In this document: one piece after another, positions 32,237 through 39,256 of the stretch
Numbering within the stretch: position 1 is the stretch's first letter
Layout of the letters: every line of letters begins with the position of its first letter
Origin: CAZJRB01 sp964547995
GTDB taxonomy: Bacteria > Planctomycetota > Planctomycetia > Pirellulales > Thermoguttaceae
Direction of reading: 5' to 3'
Assembly: GCA_964547995.1 (NCBI GenBank)
Contig: CAZJRB010000054.1
Location: 1-47,122 of the forward strand
Length of the DNA stretch: 47,122 nucleotides
Notes under the pieces: generated by a model
Databases searched by the model: none
Told to the model about the DNA's origin: nothing
Seen by the model: the letters and a program-made list of their open reading frames with translations, nothing else
Translations under genes and position numbers: made by a program

Positions 32237-33505
32237 TTACTTGATGAGCCGGGCGTTGAGCCAGTTGGCGTGGTCCTGCTCGTCGGCGCGGTCGGCGAAG
32301 TCGATGATGAGATCGAGCCGCTCGGCGCCGGAGAGATCGACGGAGATCGGCACCGGGGCGGCGCCGCCGCGGATCGTTTCGGTCGCGTGGCGCTGACGGC
32401 CGTCGACATACACCCGGGCACGGACACTTCCGCGGCCGGCGGTCGAGTCGTCGATACCCAACTCGGCCTGGAAGCGGCGATAGGGTTTGTCGAGCGAATA
32501 CGTCAGGCGTGCGGCGCTGTGCATGCCGAGCCCGATGGGGTAGAGCCGCCCATCGCAGCGGATCATGCCGCCGGTGACGTTGCGGTCGGTCTTGTAGGGC
32601 CACTTGAGGTCGAGATAGGGCATGTGCCGGTAGCCGGCCGGTTTGAGCCGCGAGAGATAGACGGCGCGGCCGCCGAGTGGTTGGAGCCAGACGAGGTCCT
32701 CGGGCAGGGTTTCCCAGGTTTGCCCTTCTGCTCCCCCGTTCCCCCGCTCCCCTGCTCCCCTGCTCCCCTGCTCCGCAGCGGACGGCACACGGAGTGTGCC
32801 TGCTACTTTGGCGGTGGTGATCTTTAGCGAAGAGGGGCCGAGGACGAGTTTTTCGGCCAACAGGCGGGTACCGTCGGAGAATCCCGCCCAGGCGCGAAGG
32901 CCGGCGCCGGCGGCGGCGTCTTTCAGTGCAGGGTTGAAGATGAGCGCGGCGATGCGGTCGGTTTTGATCTTGACGGGCCCGACGCCGGTTTTGATCGTGA
33001 CGATGACCGCCCCTTCGTCGTCCTCTTCCATGCCCTCGAACACCCCGGCGAGTTCATCGCCGTTGTGGAGGATGATGCGGTCGGAGTCGCCGCCGGCGCG
33101 GGCGACTCGGGTCAGCAGTCCGTCGCGTTGCGTTTGTGCGGCCGGCGGATCGAACACAATGCCGGCCACTGACGGCAGGGGGAGCTTCAATTCGCCGAAC
33201 ATCGGGGAGTCGGCCACGAGGGATTCCTTGTCGGCCTTGAAGACGTCGGCCACGAGCAGTCCGCCGTCGGCGGTGACGACGATCGGGCCCTGCGTGGTTT
33301 CGGCACACGTGCCCCAATAGACGAGATCGGCCGCCGGCAGCTTGCGTTCTTTCCCGCCGGCGGCGAAGGTCAATTGCCAGTCGGCGCCGATGCGGGTCAA
33401 TTTTGCATCGAACGGCTGCCCGTCGACCGGCACCGCCGGCCGGGCGGCCAGCGGCGGCGCGAAGGCAACCGCGAGCAAGATGGAAACGGGAAGTAAGCGG
33501 TACAC
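32237..33505 (-). CDS. Secreted NPCBM-domain protein with repeat-derived insert
   Basis: A 422-residue exported protein. The start is a GTG (MYRLLPVSILLAVAFAPPLA), supported by GAGGTGAGG just upstream and by the 5-base gap after the stop of the preceding gene. The C-terminal 150 residues form an NPCBM (novel putative carbohydrate-binding module) domain: GGMIRCDGRLYPIGLGMHSA, FQAELGIDDSTAGRGSVRAR and DRADEQDHANWLNARLIK. Between KITTAK and TWETLPEDLVW lies about 27 residues (VAGTLRVPSAAEQ, then GSRGAGERGNGGAEG) encoded entirely by the dispersed repeat at 32728-32809, in frame. The region upstream of the insert has no recognised domain. It may bind envelope polysaccharide (inference). Confidence 0.82.
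   Translation of the reverse strand: MYRLLPVSILLAVAFAPPLAARPAVPVDGQPFDAKLTRIGADWQLTFAAGGKERKLPAADLVYWGTCAETTQGPIVVTADGGLLVADVFKADKESLVADSPMFGELKLPLPSVAGIVFDPPAAQTQRDGLLTRVARAGGDSDRIILHNGDELAGVFEGMEEDDEGAVIVTIKTGVGPVKIKTDRIAALIFNPALKDAAAGAGLRAWAGFSDGTRLLAEKLVLGPSSLKITTAKVAGTLRVPSAAEQGSRGAGERGNGGAEGQTWETLPEDLVWLQPLGGRAVYLSRLKPAGYRHMPYLDLKWPYKTDRNVTGGMIRCDGRLYPIGLGMHSAARLTYSLDKPYRRFQAELGIDDSTAGRGSVRARVYVDGRQRHATETIRGGAAPVPISVDLSGAERLDLIIDFADRADEQDHANWLNARLIK
32728..32809. repeat. Composite repeat inside a coding sequence: six 8-bp units plus palindrome
   Basis: Six 8-bp units of the CTGCTCCC type fill 32728-32775, followed by AGCGGACGGCACAC-gga-GTGTGCC (stem 32784-32800) and TGCTACTTTG. The palindrome recurs at 11302-11318 and the whole composite, shortened, at 32136-32200. 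Here it is read through as protein in the NPCBM gene without breaking the frame. Confidence 0.9.
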
Positions 33506-33510
33506 GTTCC

Positions 33511-34560
33511 TCACCTCTGAAAGATCGGCATGTGATTTTCGGGCATCTGGAGCACGATCAGCGCCATGGCGGCGGCGTATTCCTTTCCGATGGGCGAGAG
33601 CCATGATCCGCCTTCTTGCTGGCGGTCGATCAGCTCGTCGCGGACGGCCGGGTACCACTGCTGCCAATGCCGTCCGCCGGTTTGCCATAAGGCCTGCACG
33701 GCGTAGTAATGGCCGTAGAAGTAATAGGTTTCGCGGCGCACGACGCCCTTGGCCGGGCGGAACCGCTCGATGTAGGCAATGCCCTTGGTCAACTCGTCGC
33801 CTTTGTAGACTCCGGCACTGTGCAAGGCGACGACTCCGGCGGCGGACCGGGCAAAGGCGCTCTCCCCGCCGGCGATCATGTACATGAACCCGCCGTCGGC
33901 GTTCTGGCTCCGCTTGACGTAGTCGATCGACTGGTCGATGGTCTCGTTTTTCACGAAGAGCCCGGCGTTGCGCGCGGCCCGGAGCGCCATGACCTGGCAG
34001 ACGGTCACCGAGATATCGGCGTCGGCCTTTTGCGGTTGGTATCGCCACCCGCCGTCGTCGTTCTGGGTGTTTTCGATGAGCTTGACGGCCAGCACGAGTT
34101 TTTCGCGCAACTCGGGCCGCCGCGACATTCCGTAGCACTCGGCCAGAAAGAGCGTGGCGAAGCCGTGGCCGTACATCGGGCCGTGGCTTGCGGCGCCGGG
34201 CACGGCGATGAACCCGCTTTCCTGCGTGTTTGCCAGGAGATAGTCGACGCAGCGGTTGACTTCACGGCCGTAGGGTCCGCGTCCCGGGGTGCTGCCGCCG
34301 GCCATAAACGCCATGCCGGCCAGGGCGGTAACCGCCGCATTACCGCGGTACGGGCCGGAGCCGAACGAGCCGTCGTCCTGCTGCTCGCCGACAAGCCACC
34401 TGGTCGCCTTCTCGATTGCCCGATCGGCCGCGGGGGTGATCAGCTTCACGGCCGTCTTCTCGGGATCGTCTTCCTGGGCGGCGGCATACTGGGGAAGGAA
34501 TGAGATTGCACAGCACATGATCAGCAGCGCAACCCAGCGTCGAGTTCCCATGCAGAGCAT
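33511..34560 (-). CDS. Secreted prenyltransferase/terpene-cyclase-like repeat protein
   Basis: A 349-residue exported protein. MLCMGTRRWVALLIMCCAIS is a signal peptide whose first codons come from a dispersed palindrome (34544-34566). The mature part has alpha/alpha-toroid repeats with QxxDGG motifs: VGEQQDDGSFGSGPYRGNAA, NTQNDDGGWRYQPQKADADI and RSQNADGGFMYMIAGGESAF, ending YYFYGHYYAVQALW. These are shared by squalene cyclase, prenyltransferase beta subunits and complement-like folds; no cyclase DxDD motif is seen (ADADI is the nearest), so it is probably a non-enzymatic toroid. It is a standard member of planctomycete VWA/DUF4175 clusters as I know them. Confidence 0.85.
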   Translation of the reverse strand: MLCMGTRRWVALLIMCCAISFLPQYAAAQEDDPEKTAVKLITPAADRAIEKATRWLVGEQQDDGSFGSGPYRGNAAVTALAGMAFMAGGSTPGRGPYGREVNRCVDYLLANTQESGFIAVPGAASHGPMYGHGFATLFLAECYGMSRRPELREKLVLAVKLIENTQNDDGGWRYQPQKADADISVTVCQVMALRAARNAGLFVKNETIDQSIDYVKRSQNADGGFMYMIAGGESAFARSAAGVVALHSAGVYKGDELTKGIAYIERFRPAKGVVRRETYYFYGHYYAVQALWQTGGRHWQQWYPAVRDELIDRQQEGGSWLSPIGKEYAAAMALIVLQMPENHMPIFQR

Positions 34561-34566
34561 GGGAAC
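34544..34566. repeat. Palindrome GTTCCCATGC-aga-GCATGGGAAC at a gene start
   Basis: Perfect 10-bp arms. It is the same family as 30526-30550, in opposite orientation. Both candidate ATG codons of the prenyltransferase-like gene (34560 and 34551) lie inside it, so translation begins within a repeat copy. An A/T-rich array of CAATTT-type units follows at about 34577-34610. Confidence 0.9.
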
Positions 34567-34622
34567 CAGGTTGTTTTCAATTTTCAATTTGCAATTTACA
34601 ATTTTCAATTCCCCATTCCCTT

Positions 34623-35405
34623 TCACGGCTGCTTCTCTTCCGCGAGGCGTCGGAAGTATTCCTCGATCATCCGCTGGTATTTCGGCAGGAACTCCTCGAT
34701 CGGCAGTTGGAGCATCTGTTCGCGTTGGTGCTGCGGCAACTCGCCCCAGAGTTTCTTGATAACCGCCCGCATCCGGTCCATATCGACCTTCTCGACCTGT
34801 CCGCCGCCTTGGGGACGTTGGTTGCTGGTGGAAGCGGGACGCCGGCCGGGTTTGCTGCCGGTATTCTGTTTCGGTTTCGGCTGGCCGACCGGCCGGCGGC
34901 GCGAGGCTTGCTGTTGTGCGGACTGCGAGGAACCGCTCTTGCACGATTTCTTGGCCTTCTTGATCAGCTTGTCGAGGTCGTCGACAATTTTCTTTTGCAG
35001 GTCCTGGGTTCCCTTGTCGGAATCGTTTTGGGCGATGCGTTTTTCGACTTCGCACATGTTGCGTGCGATGGTCAACAAGGGATTTTCGTCTTCGGCCGCG
35101 GCGGCCCCGCCGAGTTTGCGCTCGAGGCGTTCGAGCAGCTCCGGCGGCAGTTCGTCGCCCGGCTTGACCTGCGGCTTGACTTGCGGCTTGTCCGCGTCGG
35201 GATTGAGCGGATCGAAGTCGTCGAGCGGATCGCGGCCGAAGTCTTCGAGCAGCTCGTCGTCGATGGAACGAGGTTGCTGGGCGGCGGCCGGCGCCGCGGC
35301 GAGCAGCGCGATCGTAAACAGCAGTGCAAGTGCGAAGCCGCAAGCAGCTTTCCCAATTTGCAATTTGCAATTTACAATTTTCAATTTACAATTCCCCCTA
35401 TTCAT
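34623..35405 (-). CDS. Secreted hypothetical protein, charged and low-complexity
   Basis: A 260-residue protein with no recognised domain. The ATG overlaps the stop of the DUF4175 gene as ATGA, so the start is well supported. The first residues (NRGNCKLKIVNCKLQIGK) are encoded by the CAATTT repeat at 35354-35393 and precede a signal peptide core (ACGFALALLFTIALLAAAPA). Then come an acidic stretch (DELLEDFGRDPLDDFDPLNP), a predicted helix (IARNMCEVEKRIAQNDS), a basic low-complexity linker, and a C-terminal helical piece (MRAVIKKLWGELPQHQREQM). Proteins of this sort follow DUF4175 genes in related clusters and may assist them; role unknown. Confidence 0.7.
   Translation of the reverse strand: MNRGNCKLKIVNCKLQIGKAACGFALALLFTIALLAAAPAAAQQPRSIDDELLEDFGRDPLDDFDPLNPDADKPQVKPQVKPGDELPPELLERLERKLGGAAAAEDENPLLTIARNMCEVEKRIAQNDSDKGTQDLQKKIVDDLDKLIKKAKKSCKSGSSQSAQQQASRRRPVGQPKPKQNTGSKPGRRPASTSNQRPQGGGQVEKVDMDRMRAVIKKLWGELPQHQREQMLQLPIEEFLPKYQRMIEEYFRRLAEEKQP
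35354..35393. repeat. CAATTT-type A/T-rich tandem array within the start of a gene
   Basis: About six 7-bp-like units (CAATTTG, CAATTTA, CAATTTT) span the first codons of the secreted hypothetical gene. A second array of the same type lies at 34577-34610 in the following gap. Read on the minus strand they encode NCKLKIVNCKLQ. Confidence 0.88.
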
Positions 35406-38400
35406 GGTAAATCCTCCTCCGGTGGCAAAGGTTCTTCTTGTCGCACGTCGGGCAGGCCGTCCAAGGCGTCCTCGGGGTCGGGCTCGGCCGGTTGAATGAG
35501 CTCGAGTACGAGCGTGGCCAGTCGGCCCTGCTCTTCGCTAAGCGCCCCGTACTCGCGCCGCTGCGCTTCGGTGAGTTTTTCTCCGGCATCGACTGCCGTT
35601 TGGAGATCCTCGGTCCGCAGGTTGATTTCCAGTTGCAGGAGCTTGAGGAGCTTCAGTTCGGCCAGGGTGCGGACGCCGTCCTGTCCTCCCGTCTGTCCCC
35701 CGCCATCCCCTCCCCCGCCCTCGCCGCCATTTTCGTCACCGGGTTGTTCGGCCTTGAGGGCTTCCAAGAGCATGTCGAGGCGTCGCAAGGCGTTCTTTTC
35801 GGATTCGATGGTTTCCGGTCCTGTTTGCCGCCGTTCGAGCCGTGCGGCGGCGAGCCCCATATCGCGGCCGGCGCCGGCGAGCGCCAGTTGAAAGGCCCCG
35901 GCGCCCGCCAGTTTCTCGCGCATCTTGGCGACGTCGGTTTGCAACGAGCGTTGCAGGGAGGCGAGTTCCTGAAGGCTCTTCGTTTGTGCGCGGGTGAGGT
36001 GTCCCCGGTCCTGCCGCAGCCCGTCGAGCCGCTCGGTTTCGGCGATGACGTTTTTCTGTTGGCGGCTGAGGTGTTTGACGGCGTCTTCGAGCCTGGCGAG
36101 CATTTCCATAATGAGTTCGACCTGTGCCTGCCGTCGCCGCCGTTTGAGTTCCTCTTGGGCTTTTTTGAGCGATTTTTTGGCTTCACCGGCCTGCTGTTGG
36201 GCCTTTGCGCGTTGTTCTTGCCCGGCATTTTGCCCGGCCCGGCCCATCTGCCCGGCGGCTTTTGCGGTGCTTTGTGCCGCCCGTTCGGCCAACAACCGCT
36301 CGAGGCGTCTTGCGAGCCGCTCCGTCTCTTTCTGCAACCGTTGCTGCTGTTCTCCGAGCCGTTTCAAGTCCTCGCGTTGTTTCCGGCCGCCGGGTTGCCC
36401 GGCATTCTGCTCGAATCCTTTTTCAACGGCTTCCTGGCGCCGGGCGAGGTCGTCGAGGTCGGCCTCCGCCTCTTGGAGCTTCTTGACCAGTCGGACGAGT
36501 TCGCTCTCGCGGCGGTTGGCGAGGATATCGAGGACGTCCTGCAAGTCCCGGGCGATTTCTTTTTGCCGGGCGACGGTCTGGCCGATCCGGTTGTTACCGA
36601 GCTGCCCTCCGGCGGTGCGCATCTGACCGCTGATGGCCAGGCGGTGCGCTTCGTCCAAGGCATCGGCGACCGTGCCGGCGGCCAGGGGCTCGCTGTCCCG
36701 CAACTCGGCAACCGTCTTTTGCATTCCCTGCTGGATGCGGTCGAACTGCCGGGCGAGTTCGAGCTGTTGCCCGGCAAGGATTCTCAGGTCGGCAACCTCC
36801 TGCGGCTTCAGGTCCTTGACGTCCCTGGTCAGCGTGCGGCGGCCGAGTTCCGTGGTGCGGCGCGAGACTCCTTCCTGGTTGCGCAACAACTCGCGGATCT
36901 CGCGGTGGAAGCGGCGGTAGTCGTCCCACTTGGCCAGTTCGCCGAGCATCTTCTCGAGCGAGGCGATGACGGCGTCCTGATGCATCCCGGCCTTGTCGAG
37001 CGAGGCCGCCACCGCGGCGTCGGTCTTCGGCGGCCTCGATTGCTTTTCCAGGTTGATTTGGGTCGCCTTGATCCCGGCGGTCAGCTCCCGGCCGATCATC
37101 ACAAGGTGTTTCCGCTCGAGCCGCTCGATCTCGGCCAGGAGCCACCGCATCCGGCGTTCGATGTCGGGGCTGTCGACCTGGTTGTTTTCGAGGTCTTCAA
37201 GCAGTGCGAGGATGTGCATCGGCACGCCTTCACTGCGGCTGGTGAGCGTGCGGTTCACGTTGCGCTGGTTGAGCTCGGCCGCTTGGAGGTGGTCGAGGTC
37301 GATTTGTTCGAGCCGTCCGATTTCGCCAAGCCGGATTTGCAGTGCCTCGACCTGCGAGCGGCTGCTACGTTGCATTTTGAGCACGCGGGCAAGCTCACCG
37401 AGGATCTGGTTCTGTCGGCTGGCGATGCGGTCCTGGAGCTCTTCCGGCGTGATGACGATCAGGCGTCTCGGTTCGCTGGCACCGGTTTCTCCGCGGTAAT
37501 CGGTTGCCGCGGCGTGGAAGCTCAGTTGTGTGCCGGGCGAGAGATTCAAGTCGGCCAGATTCCAGCGGTAATCGACCACACGGCGATCGCCCCGCTCGCC
37601 GCTCGAGAGCGCCCCGGGCGGTTGCGGACCGAGCTTGTCGGGGCCGATGAAAAGCGGCAGTGTCTCTTCCTTTTCCCCCTTTTTCTCCTTTTCCTTTTTC
37701 TCTTCCTCTTTCGGCAAGGTTTCTTCCGGACGCTGAAACATCAAGGCCATCGTGCGGATTGCCAGATCGTCTTTGGCCGAGACGCGAATCGGTATGATTG
37801 CGCCCGGCGTGACGAACACGTTCGAGGCGGGACGTTCGATCGTGACCGTCGGCGGCGAGTCGGGAACCGCGCGGATTTCCCAGTGCTCGCGACCCCCGCC
37901 CTCGAGGCCTTCCAGACCGGTCAGCTTGAACCAGTAGGAACCGGAGCGTTCGATCGTGACCGGCGACGCGTCGTCGGCCGGGATTGCAAACTGCAAACCG
38001 TCCTCACCGATACCGGCCGGGACCCGGCGGTCCCCCGCCAGGCACAACTCGGCCGACTCGAGCGGCTTGGTCACTTTCGCGTTCATCTCCAACCGGCTGC
38101 CGGCCAGGGCGCGGATGTTCCGGCCCGACGGCTCGGGCGGCCAGGCCGTGTAGGACGGCGGAATCAACCGGATCGAGAGCGACTCGATCACCGGCGGTTC
38201 CAGCACCTCGACTTGGGTCCACTCCATCGCCCGGTCGTCGCCGCCCCTGACGCAATAGGAAAACGGCCGGACAACGTTCTCGCGCCGGGTGATCAGACGC
38301 GAGCCGACGTAACGCATCAACTCGTTCTCCGAAGTCACGCCTCCGCCCGGGTCTTCGAAGCGATAGAATATCTGCGTCTTCGGCGGGAGCTTGGCGCCAT

Positions 38401-39052
38401 ATTCGTCCTCGACTTCGATTTCGAACGTTCCACCCCGCGCGATCCGCTCGACCTTCTCGATGAGCTTCAAGTGATTCTTCCGCGGCCACTCCGTGGCGTT
38501 GAAGGGGTTCATCAAGCGGGCGAGGGCGGTTGTCGACAAGCGGAAATCGGAGACGGCCAGAATGGCCGCTACCAGCACGATCGCGCCCGAGACCGCGACC
38601 GCCCGGACCGGCTGGCGGCGGTCCAGCGCGTCGCCGAAGTCGAGCAGGTCGGTTTCGGCGGTCGCCTGGGCAATCACCGCCCGGCGCAAGTCGGCCGAAC
38701 CGGCGGTCGGCTCGTCTTCCGGTTGGCGGAGGAACTCGACGGCGGAGACGAGCCGGTCTTCCAGCTTGGGAAATCGCTGCTGTAGCTTCAACGCCAGCTT
38801 CACGTCGCCCAGCCGCACGAACATCGGCAGGCAGAGGAACCGATACAAGGCCCAAGCCAGAACCCCGAGCACCAAGAGCGAGCAAATCACCCGCAGCCCG
38901 CGGTCCTGAAAGCGAATCCAGTAATCGGTCATCCCGAGCACCACCACGGTTCCGATCACCGCCGCAACGACCCAGCTTACCCCATAGACCGCGACCAACC
39001 GCCGCACGCGTGCGCGGAGAGTCGCGAGTCGTTGTTCGAGCTGGTTGGCCAT
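35402..39052 (-). CDS. DUF4175-type giant membrane protein
   Basis: A 1216-residue protein. Two N-terminal membrane helices (about 22-44 and 55-75), a short VKLALKLQQRFPKLEDRLVS segment and a third helix near 155 anchor it. NPFNATEWPRKNHLKLIEKV begins the extracytoplasmic part, with beta-rich repeats (PPSYTAWPPEPSGRNIRALA; DDLAIRTMALMFQRPEET). Residues 560-1110 are a long coiled-coil rich in Gln, Arg and Glu (QQQRLQKETERLARRLERLL). A Gly-rich linker and an acidic C-terminus close it. This is the DUF4175 arrangement in VWA clusters. It could act as a periplasmic scaffold (inference). A GTG at 39055 precedes the ATG used. Overlap with the next gene is ATGA. Confidence 0.85.
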   Translation of the reverse strand: MANQLEQRLATLRARVRRLVAVYGVSWVVAAVIGTVVVLGMTDYWIRFQDRGLRVICSLLVLGVLAWALYRFLCLPMFVRLGDVKLALKLQQRFPKLEDRLVSAVEFLRQPEDEPTAGSADLRRAVIAQATAETDLLDFGDALDRRQPVRAVAVSGAIVLVAAILAVSDFRLSTTALARLMNPFNATEWPRKNHLKLIEKVERIARGGTFEIEVEDEYGAKLPPKTQIFYRFEDPGGGVTSENELMRYVGSRLITRRENVVRPFSYCVRGGDDRAMEWTQVEVLEPPVIESLSIRLIPPSYTAWPPEPSGRNIRALAGSRLEMNAKVTKPLESAELCLAGDRRVPAGIGEDGLQFAIPADDASPVTIERSGSYWFKLTGLEGLEGGGREHWEIRAVPDSPPTVTIERPASNVFVTPGAIIPIRVSAKDDLAIRTMALMFQRPEETLPKEEEKKEKEKKGEKEETLPLFIGPDKLGPQPPGALSSGERGDRRVVDYRWNLADLNLSPGTQLSFHAAATDYRGETGASEPRRLIVITPEELQDRIASRQNQILGELARVLKMQRSSRSQVEALQIRLGEIGRLEQIDLDHLQAAELNQRNVNRTLTSRSEGVPMHILALLEDLENNQVDSPDIERRMRWLLAEIERLERKHLVMIGRELTAGIKATQINLEKQSRPPKTDAAVAASLDKAGMHQDAVIASLEKMLGELAKWDDYRRFHREIRELLRNQEGVSRRTTELGRRTLTRDVKDLKPQEVADLRILAGQQLELARQFDRIQQGMQKTVAELRDSEPLAAGTVADALDEAHRLAISGQMRTAGGQLGNNRIGQTVARQKEIARDLQDVLDILANRRESELVRLVKKLQEAEADLDDLARRQEAVEKGFEQNAGQPGGRKQREDLKRLGEQQQRLQKETERLARRLERLLAERAAQSTAKAAGQMGRAGQNAGQEQRAKAQQQAGEAKKSLKKAQEELKRRRRQAQVELIMEMLARLEDAVKHLSRQQKNVIAETERLDGLRQDRGHLTRAQTKSLQELASLQRSLQTDVAKMREKLAGAGAFQLALAGAGRDMGLAAARLERRQTGPETIESEKNALRRLDMLLEALKAEQPGDENGGEGGGGDGGGQTGGQDGVRTLAELKLLKLLQLEINLRTEDLQTAVDAGEKLTEAQRREYGALSEEQGRLATLVLELIQPAEPDPEDALDGLPDVRQEEPLPPEEDLP

Positions 39053-39196
39053 CACGTTTACCCCATTCTTATTCTACACGATCCACACTTGTTTCCATGC
39101 AGAGCCAAAAGTCGAAAGAGAGCATTTTTCGTACCAATGCGATACATGCGGGCTTGGCGGCCATGTATGAGCCTCGGGGGCGTGCAGAAAACCGGC

Positions 39197-39215
39197 GTGT
39201 CGAGAGTTTCGACAC
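39197..39215. repeat. Palindrome GTGTCGA-gagtt-TCGACAC
   Basis: Perfect 7-bp arms in the 204-base gap between the DUF4175 gene and the upstream VWA gene. The gap holds one open frame of 65 codons that has no protein-like features. The palindrome may be another dispersed repeat or an internal attenuator of the operon. Confidence 0.65.
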
Positions 39216-39256
39216 CCGCGCCGACGATATCAACATGGCGATAGCCCTTGTTCATT

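Noticed and set aside
33511..35370. Single long frame joining the prenyltransferase-like gene with sequence upstream of 34560
   Set aside because: The upstream part is an alternate frame of the secreted hypothetical gene and of A/T repeats; the signal peptide begins at 34560.
35438..38785. 1115-codon open frame antisense to the DUF4175 gene
   Set aside because: Length comes from GC-rich codon bias on the opposite strand; the sense protein has membrane helices, coiled coil and coupled boundaries.
39058..39255. 65-codon frame between the VWA and DUF4175 genes
   Set aside because: Starts next to the upstream stop, but composition is not protein-like, it overlaps a palindrome and no motif or ribosome-binding site is seen.
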